Assembly: GCF_000729995.1 (NCBI RefSeq)
Contig: NZ_JNFG01000202.1
Location: forward strand, 248,001 to 312,000
Direction: 5' to 3'
From: Caballeronia sordidicola
GTDB taxonomy: Bacteria > Pseudomonadota > Gammaproteobacteria > Burkholderiales > Burkholderiaceae
Length of the DNA stretch: 64,000 nucleotides
Part shown: one piece after another, positions 34,482 to 43,767 of the stretch
Position numbering within the stretch: the stretch's first letter is position 1
Layout: every line of letters begins with the position of its first letter
Program-made: the position numbers and the translations under genes
The notes under the pieces: generated by a model
Databases searched by the model: none
What the model saw: only the letters and a program-made list of their open reading frames with translations
Told to the model about the DNA's origin: nothing

Positions 34482-35597
34482 ATGGCATCAGACAGCGCGA
34501 TCACGCTTGGTGAACTGACACAGCGCTTCGGCGGAGACATAGCAGGCGATGCGGCGCATCGGGTGAACGGCCTCGCGCCGCTCGACAAAGCTGGCCCCAC
34601 GCAACTCGCCTTTCTCGCGAACCAGAAATATCTGTCTCAAGTGGAAAGCACGCAGGCCGGCGCGGTGTTGATTTCGCCATCGGATCTGGAAAAAGTGGCG
34701 ACGCCGGAAGGGCGTAACTTTATCGTCACGGCTAACCCCTACGCTTATTTTGCGCGCGTGGCGCAGGTTTTCATCGACCTCGCGACGCCGCCGGTCGAAC
34801 CTGGCGTGCACCACACGGCGTTTATCCATCCCGGCGCGAAGGTGGCCGCCACCGCGGTAATCGGGCCGCACGTCAGTGTGGAAGCGGGCGCCGAGATCGG
34901 CGAGCGGGTGAGGCTGGATGCGGGCGTGACGATCGGGCGGGGCGTGAAGCTGGCTGACGATGTCCATCTTTATCCCCACGTCACCGTCTATCATGGTTGT
35001 AAGCTTGGCGCGCGCGTGATTGTGCATGCAGGCGCGGTGATCGGCGCGGACGGATTTGGCTTTGCTTCGGATTTCGTCGGCGACGGCGACGCACGCACCG
35101 GCAACTGGGTCAAGATCCCGCAAGTCGGCGCCGTGGTCGTGGCGCAGGACGTGGAAATTGGTGCGAACACGACGATCGACCGGGGCGCGATGGCCGACAC
35201 GGTGATCGAGGAAGGCGTAAAGATCGATAATCAGGTCCAGATCGGGCATAACTGTCGGATCGGCGCCTACACGGTGATCGCAGGCTGCGCGGGCATTGCG
35301 GGCAGCACGAACATCGGGCGGCACTGCATGATCGGCGGTGCGGTGGGCATTGCGGGCCACGTGACGCTGGCGGACTACGTGATTGTCACGGCACAGTCGG
35401 GCGTGTCGAAGTCGCTGTTGAAGCCGGGCATGTACACGAGTGCATTCCCCGCCGTGAATCACGCCGACTGGAACAAAAGCGCTGCCATTGTGCGTAATCT
35501 GGACAAGTTGCGCGAACGCATCAAGACGCTCGAAGCGGCCGTAGCCGCGGGCACTGAGGTAGATAACACCCCGGACAGCACTTCAGGCAAGCATTAA
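34482..35597 (+). CDS. lpxD: UDP-3-O-(3-hydroxyacyl)glucosamine N-acyltransferase
   Basis: Third step of lipid A synthesis: adds a 3-hydroxyacyl chain from acyl-ACP to UDP-3-O-acyl-glucosamine. The 371 residues comprise an N-terminal uridine-binding domain (LNGLAPLDKAGPTQLAFLAN region), a hexapeptide left-handed beta-helix with the catalytic His block QIGHNCRIGAYTVIAGCAGI, and a C-terminal helical extension (VRNLDKLRERIKTLEAAV). It starts 16 bp after skp. Confidence 0.97.
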   Translation: MASDSAITLGELTQRFGGDIAGDAAHRVNGLAPLDKAGPTQLAFLANQKYLSQVESTQAGAVLISPSDLEKVATPEGRNFIVTANPYAYFARVAQVFIDLATPPVEPGVHHTAFIHPGAKVAATAVIGPHVSVEAGAEIGERVRLDAGVTIGRGVKLADDVHLYPHVTVYHGCKLGARVIVHAGAVIGADGFGFASDFVGDGDARTGNWVKIPQVGAVVVAQDVEIGANTTIDRGAMADTVIEEGVKIDNQVQIGHNCRIGAYTVIAGCAGIAGSTNIGRHCMIGGAVGIAGHVTLADYVIVTAQSGVSKSLLKPGMYTSAFPAVNHADWNKSAAIVRNLDKLRERIKTLEAAVAAGTEVDNTPDSTSGKH

Positions 35598-35711
35598 GAC
35601 GGTAAAAACCGGCATCCCACGCGACATCGCTTGTTGGTCGTGGCTTTTAGCGAGCTAACGAGCGGTTTCGCAGTCAACACCCGCGCTGTGAAGCGCGCGA
35701 GCAGAACGACT

Positions 35712-36185
35712 ATGAGCACCGAAAAAATCAATCTAGACATCCACAAGATTCTCACGTTGCTGCCGCATCGGTATCCGATCCTGCTCGTCGACCGTGTACT
35801 CGAACTCACGCCGCATCAGAGCATCAAAGCGCTGAAGAACGTGACGATCAACGAGCCGTATTTTCAGGGTCACTTCCCGACGCGGCCCGTGATGCCCGGC
35901 GTGCTGATTCTCGAAGCGCTTGCGCAGGCAGCCGCACTGCTCACGTTCGCCGAGGAAAAGGAACCACACGATCCGGAAACGACTCTGTATTACTTCGTGG
36001 GCATCGACAAGGCGCGCTTCAAGCGCGTGGTCGAGCCCGGCGACCAGCTGATCCTGAATGTGAACTTCGAGCGCTACATGCGCGGCATCTGGAAGTTCAG
36101 CGCGCGCGCCGAAGTGGACGGTGCGGTGGCAGCCGAAGCCGAGTTGATGTGCACCGTGAAAAATACGGCCGCCGACACGAAGTGA
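35712..36185 (+). CDS. fabZ: 3-hydroxyacyl-[acyl-carrier-protein] dehydratase FabZ
   Basis: Hot-dog-fold dehydratase that converts 3-hydroxyacyl-ACP to trans-2-enoyl-ACP in fatty acid elongation, competing with LpxA/LpxD for the same hydroxyacyl-ACP pool. The 157 residues from ATG 35712 contain LLPHRYPILLVDRV and the catalytic block FQGHFPTRPVMPGVLILEA with His and Glu. The frame is open back to 35631 but the extra residues are not conserved. It lies between lpxD and lpxA, as in most proteobacteria. Confidence 0.97.
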   Translation: MSTEKINLDIHKILTLLPHRYPILLVDRVLELTPHQSIKALKNVTINEPYFQGHFPTRPVMPGVLILEALAQAAALLTFAEEKEPHDPETTLYYFVGIDKARFKRVVEPGDQLILNVNFERYMRGIWKFSARAEVDGAVAAEAELMCTVKNTAADTK

Positions 36186-36273
36186 CAGCGACGCCAGCCG
36201 TGCCTTAAGCGCCGGCGCGGCAGAGCAGGGCAAACTCAGCAACAGACAGCAACAGAACACCAAGCGAGGGCGC

Positions 36274-37062
36274 ATGAGCAAGATTCACCCTACCGCGATT
36301 ATCGAGCCGGGCGCGCAGCTCGACGAATCCGTCGAAGTCGGCCCGTACGCGATCATCGGACCGCACGTGCAGATTGGCGCGCGCACGACTGTCGGCTCGC
36401 ACAGCGTAATCGAAGGCCATACGGTCCTCGGCAGCGACAACCGCATCGGCCACTACGCATCCGTCGGCGGCCGGCCGCAGGACATGAAGTACAAGGACGA
36501 GCCCACCCGGCTCGTGATTGGCGACCGCAATACCATTCGCGAATTCACGACCATTCATACCGGTACGGTGCAGGACACGGGCGTGACCACCATCGGCGAC
36601 GACAACTGGATCATGGCGTACGTGCACGTAGGCCATGACTGCCAGCTTGGCAGCAACATCGTCATGTCGAGCAACGCGCAACTGGCAGGGCACGTGATCA
36701 TTGGCGATCACGCCATTGTCGGCGGTATGTCGGGCGTGCATCAGTTCGTGCGCATCGGCGCGCATTCCATGCTGGGCGGTGCGTCTGCGCTCGTGCAGGA
36801 CATTCCGCCGTTCGTGATCGCCGCAGGCAACAAGGCTGAGCCGCACGGTATCAATGTAGAAGGGCTGCGCCGGCGCGGCTTTTCGGCTGAGGCTATTTCG
36901 GCGCTGCGTTCGGCGTACCGGGTGTTGTACAAGAGCGGCGCGACGCTGGAAGAAGCGAAGGTGCAATTGCGCGAACTGGCTTCCGCAGGCGGCGACGGCG
37001 ACGCGCCCGTGACGGCGCTGGCTGATTTTATCGACGCTTCGCAGCGCGGCATCATCCGTTGA
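36274..37062 (+). CDS. lpxA: Acyl-[ACP]--UDP-N-acetylglucosamine O-acyltransferase
   Basis: First step of lipid A synthesis. The 262 residues begin with MSKIHPTAIIEPGAQLDESV and form hexapeptide repeats. Landmarks are GGRPQDMKYKDEPTRLVIG, the IREFTTIHTGT block and the catalytic histidine in YVHVGHDCQLGS. The C-terminal helical domain (NVEGLRRRGFSAEAISALR) is complete. The stop overlaps the upstream alternative start of lpxB by 4 bp, so LpxA and LpxB are likely translated in series. Confidence 0.98.
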   Translation: MSKIHPTAIIEPGAQLDESVEVGPYAIIGPHVQIGARTTVGSHSVIEGHTVLGSDNRIGHYASVGGRPQDMKYKDEPTRLVIGDRNTIREFTTIHTGTVQDTGVTTIGDDNWIMAYVHVGHDCQLGSNIVMSSNAQLAGHVIIGDHAIVGGMSGVHQFVRIGAHSMLGGASALVQDIPPFVIAAGNKAEPHGINVEGLRRRGFSAEAISALRSAYRVLYKSGATLEEAKVQLRELASAGGDGDAPVTALADFIDASQRGIIR

Positions 37063-37073
37063 CCGAGCGCCCG

Positions 37074-38240
37074 ATGACGCTGGCTCCCGCCCCTCTGCGC
37101 GTTGCGATGGTGGCGGGTGAGCCGTCAGGCGATCTGCTCGCGGCGTCGCTACTTGAGGGCCTGAACGAGCGCTTGCCGGCGGGCACGCAGTTCAACGGCA
37201 TTGGCGGTCCGCGCATGACGGCCGCCGGTTTCGATGCCCACTGGCCGATGGACAAGCTCACGGTGCGGGGTTATGTCGAAGCGCTGAAGCATATTCCCGA
37301 GATCCTCGGCATTCGTAACGAGCTCAAGCGGCAACTGCTCGCGGAGCCGCCGTCGGTGTTTATCGGCGTGGATGCGCCCGATTTCAATTTTGGTCTTGAA
37401 CACGCGTTGCGCGATGCCGGCATTCCGACGGTGCATTTCGTGTGTCCGTCGATCTGGGCGTGGCGCGGCGGGCGGATCAAGAAGATCGTCAAAGCCGTCG
37501 ATCACATGCTGTGCGTGTTCCCGTTCGAAACGGCTCTCATGGAGAAGGCGGGTATTGCGTCCACGTACGTGGGCCATCCGCTCGCCGATGAAATTCCGCT
37601 TGTGCCTGACGTTGAAGGTGCGCGGCGCGCGTTGGGCTTGCCGGAAGGCGGCCCGATCATCGCGGTGTTGCCGGGCAGCCGGCGTTCGGAGATCGCGCTG
37701 ATCGGTCCGACGTTTTTCGACGCGATGGAGCTCATGCAGCTTCGCGAACCCGGTGTGCGTTTCGTGATGCCGGCAGCGAATGCCGCCTTGCGCGAGTTGT
37801 TGCAGCCGCTGGTTGCCGCGCACCCGAATCTCGCGCTGACGATCACTGAAGGCAACGCCCAGGTCGCGATGACTGCCGCCGACGCCATCCTGGTCAAGAG
37901 CGGCACGGTCACGCTGGAAGCGGCGTTGCTCAAGAAGCCGATGGTCATCTCGTACAAGGTGCCTTGGCTGACGGGCCAGATCATGCAGCGGCAGGGTTAT
38001 TTGCCGTATGTCGGTTTGCCGAACATCCTGGCCGGGCGGTTTGTCGTGCCGGAAATCCTCCAGCATTTCGCGACACCCGAAGCGCTTGCCGACGCCACGC
38101 TGAAACAGTTGAACGACGAAGCGAACCGCGCGACACTGACGGAAATCTTCACGGAAATGCACCACGCGCTGCGTCAGAACACGGCTCAACGTGCTTCGGA
38201 GGCCGTGGCGCAAGTGCTGGAAACGAGGAGGCCGCGGTAA
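37074..38240 (+). CDS. lpxB: Lipid-A-disaccharide synthase
   Basis: GT-B glycosyltransferase that condenses UDP-2,3-diacylglucosamine with lipid X to form the lipid A disaccharide. The frame gives 388 residues from ATG 37074; a TTG at 37059 overlapping the lpxA stop would add five residues and cannot be excluded. Landmarks: VAMVAGEPSGDLLAASLLEG, GVDAPDFNFGLE, FVCPSIWAWRGGRIKKI, AVLPGSRRSEI and LVKSGTVTLEAALLKKPMV. The TAA overlaps the rnhB ATG by one base (TAATG). Confidence 0.96.
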   Translation: MTLAPAPLRVAMVAGEPSGDLLAASLLEGLNERLPAGTQFNGIGGPRMTAAGFDAHWPMDKLTVRGYVEALKHIPEILGIRNELKRQLLAEPPSVFIGVDAPDFNFGLEHALRDAGIPTVHFVCPSIWAWRGGRIKKIVKAVDHMLCVFPFETALMEKAGIASTYVGHPLADEIPLVPDVEGARRALGLPEGGPIIAVLPGSRRSEIALIGPTFFDAMELMQLREPGVRFVMPAANAALRELLQPLVAAHPNLALTITEGNAQVAMTAADAILVKSGTVTLEAALLKKPMVISYKVPWLTGQIMQRQGYLPYVGLPNILAGRFVVPEILQHFATPEALADATLKQLNDEANRATLTEIFTEMHHALRQNTAQRASEAVAQVLETRRPR

Positions 38241-38965
38241 TGGCGAAGATCGTCGTGAAAGGCGTGGTACGGAGTTCGCTGCAGCCTGCGTTCGACTTTG
38301 ATGTCGATACGCCCTCCGACGTTATCTGCGGCGTGGACGAAGCCGGTCGTGGCCCGCTGGCAGGTCCCGTGGTGGCGGCAGCGGTGATCTTCGATCCATC
38401 GAAACCTAAAATTCGCGGACTCGACGACTCGAAGGTCCTGAGCGCCAAGAAGCGCGAGGAACTGTACGAGAAGATCATCGATCGGGCGCTGGCCTATTGC
38501 GTGGCTTCGGCAACGGTCGAGGAAATCGACACGATCAACATTCTCCACGCCACCATGCTCGCGATGAAACGCGCGGTGGAAGGGCTCTCGGTCCTGCCGA
38601 CGGTGGCGAAGATCGATGGCAACCGATGTCCCCAATTATCGATGCGTTCAGTGGCTGTCATTGGCGGCGACGCGTTGATTGCACAGATATCGGCTGCATC
38701 CATTCTGGCCAAAGTCACGCGCGACCGGATGCTGCTGCAATTGCATGAAGTCCACCCTGTCTATGGTTTCGATGCCCACGCCGGTTACGGCACGCCGCAG
38801 CATCTGAGGGCGTTGCTTGAACATGGGCCTTGCGAGCATCATCGGCGTTCGTTTGCGCCTGTTCGTGAGGCGCATGCGCGACTGGGCACGGTGTTGCCGG
38901 TCGTTGCAGCCGGGGTGCTGGAAGCGGCTGCCGCGGGACAGGGCATCGACGCTCCTCCGTTCTGA
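38240..38965 (+). CDS. rnhB: Ribonuclease HII
   Basis: Cleaves RNA in RNA-DNA hybrids and single ribonucleotides misincorporated in DNA. The 241 residues from ATG 38240 have a ~30-residue N-terminal extension before the catalytic GVDEAGRGPLAGPVVAAAV block, followed by GLDDSKVLSAKKREELY, KIDGNRCP and the DHxxxxY-like end region around HPVYGFDAHAGYGT. The frame is open far upstream inside lpxB, but the ATG overlapping the lpxB stop is the obvious start. The lpxB-rnhB link is common in proteobacteria. Confidence 0.96.
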   Translation: MAKIVVKGVVRSSLQPAFDFDVDTPSDVICGVDEAGRGPLAGPVVAAAVIFDPSKPKIRGLDDSKVLSAKKREELYEKIIDRALAYCVASATVEEIDTINILHATMLAMKRAVEGLSVLPTVAKIDGNRCPQLSMRSVAVIGGDALIAQISAASILAKVTRDRMLLQLHEVHPVYGFDAHAGYGTPQHLRALLEHGPCEHHRRSFAPVREAHARLGTVLPVVAAGVLEAAAAGQGIDAPPF

Positions 38966-38976
38966 ATTCTCCCCAA

Positions 38977-39762
38977 GTGAAAGCCATTACCTCGCGGGAT
39001 AACCCGCTTTACAAGCGCCTGAAGGCGCTCGCCGGATCGACCGCGCAGCAGCGGCGCAGCGGTCACGCGTTGCTGGAAGGGCTGCATCTCGCGAGCGCTT
39101 ATCTTGATGCTGCCGGGGAGCCTGAGACGTGCGTTGTCACCGAGGGCGCACTTCATCACGAAGAAGCGCGGCAGATTGTCGGGCGGATCAATCCCGCGCA
39201 CGTTTATACGTTGCCCGATGCTTTGTTCGGACAGCTATCGAGTGTCGTGCATGGTGTGGGGATGGTGTTGCTGGTCGAGCAGCTTGAGCCATCGTTGCCT
39301 GAACGCATTACCGGGACGTGCCTGGTTCTTGATGGCATCCAGGATGCCGGCAATGTCGGATCCATTTTGCGGAGTGCCGCGGCGGCTGGAATTCAGCATG
39401 TGTTTTGCGCGCCGGGGACGGTGTATGCGTGGTCATCGAAGGTGCTGCGCTCGGGTATGGGCGCGCATTTCCTGCTCGGCATTTACGAGGATGTCGAGCC
39501 GGCGGAGTTAACGTCGCGGCTTGGCTCTGAGGTGCAGGTGACGATCACTGATTCGCATGGGGCAAAGGCGATCTACGATGCCGATTTGTCCGGGCCTGTG
39601 GCCTGGGTCATGGGCAATGAGGGCGCGGGCGTCTCGCCATTCTGGCGCGATCACGCGATGCTTCGGGTAACGATTCCCCAGCCGGGCGGCATGGAATCGC
39701 TGAATGTGGCGGCGGCTGCCGCGATTTGCATCTTTGAACAGTGTCGGCAGCAACGCCGATAG
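38977..39762 (+). CDS. TrmH/SpoU-family RNA 2'-O-methyltransferase
   Basis: SPOUT-class (trefoil-knot) methyltransferase of 261 residues, starting at GTG 38977. An N-terminal RNA-substrate domain (ITSRDNPLYKRLKALA) precedes the SpoU catalytic domain, with LDGIQDAGNVGSILRSAAA (motif 1), WVMGNEGAGVSP (motif 2) and IPQPGGMESLNVAAAAAIC (motif 3). All knot residues are present. It could modify 23S rRNA or tRNA; the exact target is not evident. It is last in the long plus-strand gene series and is followed by a bidirectional terminator. Confidence 0.9.
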   Translation: MKAITSRDNPLYKRLKALAGSTAQQRRSGHALLEGLHLASAYLDAAGEPETCVVTEGALHHEEARQIVGRINPAHVYTLPDALFGQLSSVVHGVGMVLLVEQLEPSLPERITGTCLVLDGIQDAGNVGSILRSAAAAGIQHVFCAPGTVYAWSSKVLRSGMGAHFLLGIYEDVEPAELTSRLGSEVQVTITDSHGAKAIYDADLSGPVAWVMGNEGAGVSPFWRDHAMLRVTIPQPGGMESLNVAAAAAICIFEQCRQQRR

Positions 39763-39779
39763 TCATCGCATGAGTTCGC

Positions 39780-39818
39780 AAAAAAGGCGTTTTCAACTTT
39801 CGTTGAAAACGGCTTTTT
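39780..39818. terminator. Bidirectional terminator between the SpoU gene and ppsR
   Basis: AAAAAGGCGTTTTCAAC and GTTGAAAACGGCTTTTT form a 17-bp stem with one mismatch around a TTTC loop. A-tract on the left and T-tract on the right serve both converging genes. Confidence 0.85.
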
Positions 39819-39834
39819 AACATCCCAACCGATA

Positions 39835-40653
39835 TCAGTAATACGATGGCCGTTCCAGCCGGATCTCCTGCAGGATGGTCGTGGCGATTTCCTCGATCGA
39901 CTTATGCGTCGACGATAACCACTTGACCCCCTCGCGCTTCATCATCGCTTCGGCTTCGTTGATTTCGTAGCGGCAATTCTCCAACGCCGCATACTTGCTC
40001 CCCGGCCGCCGTTCATTGCGAATCTCCGCGAGCCGCTGCGGATCGATCGACAAGCCAAACATCTTTTCCTTATACGGCAGCAACGGCGTCGGCAACCGAC
40101 CACGCTCAAAATCTTCCGGAATCAACGGATAATTCGCCGCCTTCACACCGTACTGCATCGCCAGATAAAGCGACGTCGGCGTCTTGCCGCTGCGCGACAC
40201 GCCGACCAGGATCACATCGGCATCGGACAGATTACGATTCGACTGGCCGTCGTCGTGCGCCAGCGAAAAATTGATCGCTTCAATCCGTTTCTTGTATTCG
40301 TCCGTATCCGCGTTCTGGTGGACGCGGCCCATCGCGTGCGTCGACTTGATGTCGAGTTCCAGTTCCAGCGGTTCGATAAACGTCTGGAACATGTTCAGCA
40401 CCAGCGCATTCGAGCGCTGCACGATCTCGTTCGACGCACTGTCCACCAGCGTGGTGAACACAATCGGCCGACGGCCATCGAGCGACACGGCCTCGTTGAT
40501 CTTCGCGATAGTTGCGCGCGCCTTTTCGGTCGAATCGACAAACGGCACGCGCACGAGCCGGAATTTCTGGTCGAACTGGGACAGGATCGAATGCGCGAAG
40601 GTCTCGGCAGTGATCCCGGTGCCATCTGAAACGATGAATACGGTAGGCGGCAT
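39835..40653 (-). CDS. ppsR: PEP synthase regulatory protein (bifunctional kinase/pyrophosphorylase)
   Basis: DUF299-family enzyme that inactivates PEP synthase by ADP-dependent phosphorylation of a threonine and reactivates it by phosphate-dependent removal. The 272 residues start MPPTVFIVSDGTGITAET, the family N-terminus, and contain the P-loop-like GVSRSGKTPTSLYLAMQYG around residue 150. It is divergent from its target gene ppsA across 598 bp, the usual pairing, which supports the PPS- rather than PPDK-directed assignment. Confidence 0.95.
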   Translation of the reverse strand: MPPTVFIVSDGTGITAETFAHSILSQFDQKFRLVRVPFVDSTEKARATIAKINEAVSLDGRRPIVFTTLVDSASNEIVQRSNALVLNMFQTFIEPLELELDIKSTHAMGRVHQNADTDEYKKRIEAINFSLAHDDGQSNRNLSDADVILVGVSRSGKTPTSLYLAMQYGVKAANYPLIPEDFERGRLPTPLLPYKEKMFGLSIDPQRLAEIRNERRPGSKYAALENCRYEINEAEAMMKREGVKWLSSTHKSIEEIATTILQEIRLERPSYY

Positions 40654-41251
40654 CGGCGTGAAGGTGCGTGAAATTACGTGAAATGAATTGACGGTGATTA
40701 TGGCCGATTAAAAAACCCGCCATATTGACGCAAACGCGTGAATATCACTACCCACCAACGCCGTGGCGCGCATGGCGTCGGGCGAATAGCTCCAAACTAA
40801 GCGTCCGCTAAAACGCGCGATGTGCGCCGCCACACCATGCGCGTGTGAGGGGTCTCATTACGCAGCGTTTTTATGCCCTGCCATGAAACATTTTCGAGAG
40901 GTAGCACGGTAGAATAGCGGCAACCTGTTCGATAAGCAATTGCGGACGATTAATCATCGATTCACGAAAGTTACCGCCTATTCGTGCGTTTTCGAAACAA
41001 AACGTAGATTTTGTAGGCAGTTTTAACCGATATCGATATGTTTCGACGTCGTGCTTTTCAGCGTCGCAGCGTGGTTCATGCAGGGCTTCACGCTCCGGCC
41101 ACAGCACGATGCGTCGCGCCCTCAAGGCGCGTAGAGAAGCGGCATGTGCTTATCAAACAGGTTATGCAGGTTGCGGTACGCGCTTCCAATGAGCGCCGCC
41201 GCTTCGAGCCCACTTGCATGATCGTGAATTCCATCCACCTTAGGGGCTTAC
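40654..41251. other. Intergenic region between divergent ppsR and ppsA
   Basis: 598 bp, the longest gene-free stretch. Short ORFs inside it (such as 41038-41259) show no family resemblance. The left part is AT-richer than the coding DNA, and candidate -10 hexamers such as TAGAAT (40910-40915) occur, but I cannot pick a confident promoter. It probably carries control sites for the gluconeogenic switch; a FruR/Cra-type site is not evident by eye. Confidence 0.45.
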
Positions 41252-43657
41252 ATGACTAACGAAGCTAACGTTGCAAAGGACCAGGCGTATGTAGTGCCAT
41301 TCGAGCAGTTGCGAATGACCGATGTCGACATTGTCGGCGGTAAGAATGCGTCGCTCGGCGAGATGATCAGCCAGCTCGCTGAAGCCGGCGTGCAGGTGCC
41401 GACCGGTTTTGCAACGACGGCGCAGGCGTTTCGCGATTTCCTGCATCACAACAACCTGACGGAACGCATCGCCAAACGTCTGGAACTCTTCGACGTAGAC
41501 GACGTGAAAGCCTTGGCCGAAGCCGGCAAGGAAATCCGCCAATGGATCATCGACGCGCCGATGCAACCGCGCCTCGAAGAACTGATCCGCAAAGGCTTCG
41601 ACACGCTGCAAAACGGCTCGCCGGAAGAGCTTTCGTTCGCCGTGCGTTCTTCGGCTACCGCTGAGGACTTGCCGGACGCATCGTTCGCGGGTCAGCAGGA
41701 AAGCTACTTGAACGTGGTTGGCATCGACGAAGTGCTCGATCGCATGAAGCACGTGTTCGCGTCGCTGTATAACGACCGCGCTATTTCGTATCGCGTGCAC
41801 AAGGGTTTTACGCACGCTGAAGTCGCGTTGTCGGCGGGCGTGCAGCGCATGGTTCGCTCGGACGTGGGCGCAGCCGGCGTGATGTTCACGCTCGATACCG
41901 AATCAGGCTTCAAGGACGCCGTGTTCATTACGTCGAGCTACGGCCTGGGCGAAACGGTCGTGCAGGGCGCCGTGAATCCGGACGAGTTCTACGTCTTCAA
42001 GACCACGCTCGAACAAGGCAAGTACCCGATCATCCGCCGCTCGATTGGCTCGAAGCTCATCAAGATGGAATTCACGAACGCTGGCGAAGCCGGCCGCGTG
42101 AAGACGGTCGACGTATCGCACGAGCAGCGCAACCGCTTCTCCATCAGTGACAATGATGTGATCCAGCTCGCGAAGTACGCGGTGATCATCGAAAAGCACT
42201 ATCAGCGTCCGATGGATATCGAGTGGGGCAAGGACGGCCGCGACGGCAAGATCTTCATTCTTCAGGCGCGTCCTGAAACGGTGAAGAGCCAAGCTGCGGG
42301 CAAGGCTGAAATGCGCTTCAAGCTGAAGGGCCAGTCGAACGTGATCGCCACGGGACGGGCTATCGGCCAGAAGATCGGCGCGGGTCCGGTGCGCGTGATT
42401 CACGATCCGTCGGAGATGGATCGTGTGCAGCCCGGCGACGTGCTGGTGGCCGACATGACCGACCCGAACTGGGAGCCGGTGATGAAGCGTGCATCGGCCA
42501 TCGTCACGAATCGCGGCGGTCGGACCTGCCACGCGGCCATCATCGCGCGCGAACTGGGCGTGCCGGCCGTGGTGGGTTGCGGTGACGCAACCGACGTGCT
42601 GAAGGAAGGCCAGTTGGTGACGGTGTCGTGTGCTGAAGGCGACGAAGGCAAGATCTACGACGGCCTGCTCGAAACCGAAGTGACCGAAGTCGAGCGCGGC
42701 GAACTGCCCGAGATTCCGGTCAAGATCATGATGAACGTCGGCAATCCGCAACTCGCGTTCGACTTCTCGCATCTGCCGAATGCAGGCGTGGGCCTGGCGC
42801 GGCTCGAGTTCATCATCAACAACAACATCGGCGTGCATCCGAGGGCGATTCTCGAGTACCCGAACATTGATGCCGATTTGAAGAAAGCCGTGGAAAGCGT
42901 TGCGCGTGGTCATGCATCGCCGCGAGCGTTTTATGTCGACAAGCTGACCGAAGGTATCGCGACGATCGCGGCGGCGTTCTATCCGAAGCCGGTGATCGTG
43001 CGCTTGTCCGACTTCAAGTCGAACGAGTACAAGAAGCTGATCGGCGGTTCGCGTTACGAGCCGGACGAAGAAAACCCAATGCTCGGCTTCCGTGGCGCAT
43101 CGCGTTATATCTCGGAGGACTTCGCCGAAGCCTTCCAGATGGAATGCGTCGCGTTGAAGAAGGTGCGCGAAGAGATGGGCCTGGACAACGTCGAGATCAT
43201 GGTGCCGTTCGTGCGTACGCTGGCACAGGCTGAGAAGGTCGTTGGCCTGCTCGAGAAGTTCGGTCTGAAACGCGGCGTGAACGGTCTGCGGCTGATCATG
43301 ATGTGCGAGATTCCGTCGAACGCGATTCTTGCCGAAGAGTTCCTGCAGTTCTTCGACGGCTTCTCGATCGGATCGAACGACCTGACGCAGCTCACGCTGG
43401 GTCTGGACCGCGATTCGGGCATGGAGTTGCTCGCAGTCGACTTCGACGAGCGCGACCCGGCTGTGCAGTTCATGCTGAAGCGCGCGATCGAAACCTGTCT
43501 GCGGCTCGGCAAATACGTGGGTATTTGCGGTCAGGGTCCGTCGGACCATCCCGACCTCGCCGAATGGCTCGCGAAGGAAGGCATTGAGTCGATGTCGCTG
43601 AATCCGGACACGATCATCGACACATGGAAGACGCTGGCCAAAGCTTTGAATAAGTAA
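41252..43657 (+). CDS. ppsA: Phosphoenolpyruvate synthase (pyruvate, water dikinase)
   Basis: Converts pyruvate and ATP to PEP, AMP and phosphate, needed for growth on C3 compounds and lactate. The 801 residues comprise the N-terminal ATP-grasp domain (VGGKNASLGEMISQLAEAG; FAVRSSATAEDLPDASFAGQ), the central swivelling phosphohistidine domain (GGRTCHAAIIARELGVPAVV) and the C-terminal PEP/pyruvate TIM barrel ending near FSIGSNDLTQLTLGLDRDSG and GICGQGPSDHPD. The start MTNEANVAKDQAYVVPF at 41252 follows AGGGG about ten bases upstream. The divergent ppsR encodes its regulator. Confidence 0.98.
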   Translation: MTNEANVAKDQAYVVPFEQLRMTDVDIVGGKNASLGEMISQLAEAGVQVPTGFATTAQAFRDFLHHNNLTERIAKRLELFDVDDVKALAEAGKEIRQWIIDAPMQPRLEELIRKGFDTLQNGSPEELSFAVRSSATAEDLPDASFAGQQESYLNVVGIDEVLDRMKHVFASLYNDRAISYRVHKGFTHAEVALSAGVQRMVRSDVGAAGVMFTLDTESGFKDAVFITSSYGLGETVVQGAVNPDEFYVFKTTLEQGKYPIIRRSIGSKLIKMEFTNAGEAGRVKTVDVSHEQRNRFSISDNDVIQLAKYAVIIEKHYQRPMDIEWGKDGRDGKIFILQARPETVKSQAAGKAEMRFKLKGQSNVIATGRAIGQKIGAGPVRVIHDPSEMDRVQPGDVLVADMTDPNWEPVMKRASAIVTNRGGRTCHAAIIARELGVPAVVGCGDATDVLKEGQLVTVSCAEGDEGKIYDGLLETEVTEVERGELPEIPVKIMMNVGNPQLAFDFSHLPNAGVGLARLEFIINNNIGVHPRAILEYPNIDADLKKAVESVARGHASPRAFYVDKLTEGIATIAAAFYPKPVIVRLSDFKSNEYKKLIGGSRYEPDEENPMLGFRGASRYISEDFAEAFQMECVALKKVREEMGLDNVEIMVPFVRTLAQAEKVVGLLEKFGLKRGVNGLRLIMMCEIPSNAILAEEFLQFFDGFSIGSNDLTQLTLGLDRDSGMELLAVDFDERDPAVQFMLKRAIETCLRLGKYVGICGQGPSDHPDLAEWLAKEGIESMSLNPDTIIDTWKTLAKALNK

Positions 43658-43724
43658 GCGCGATAAGTAAAACATGCAGCTGCATCGAAAGAGCATCAAG
43701 CTTTCAAAACAGTAAGCGTGCTAT

Positions 43725-43756
43725 AACACCCCGGACGTTCCGGGGTGTTTTTGTTT
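43725..43756 (+). terminator. Rho-independent terminator after ppsA
   Basis: AACACCCCGG and CCGGGGTGTT form a perfect 10-bp stem around ACGTT, followed by TTTGTTT. It lies 67 bp after ppsA and just ahead of the nfeD gene. Confidence 0.88.
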
Positions 43757-43767
43757 GGAGGTAACGC

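Noticed and set aside
37964..38239. Extended RNase HII start inside lpxB
   Set aside because: The frame is open by chance in GC-rich DNA. The ATG at 38240 overlaps the lpxB stop and gives the family N-terminus.
41038..41259. Small ORF in the ppsR-ppsA gap
   Set aside because: Arg/His/Cys-rich translation without family likeness, overlapping the ppsA start region. Probably noise.
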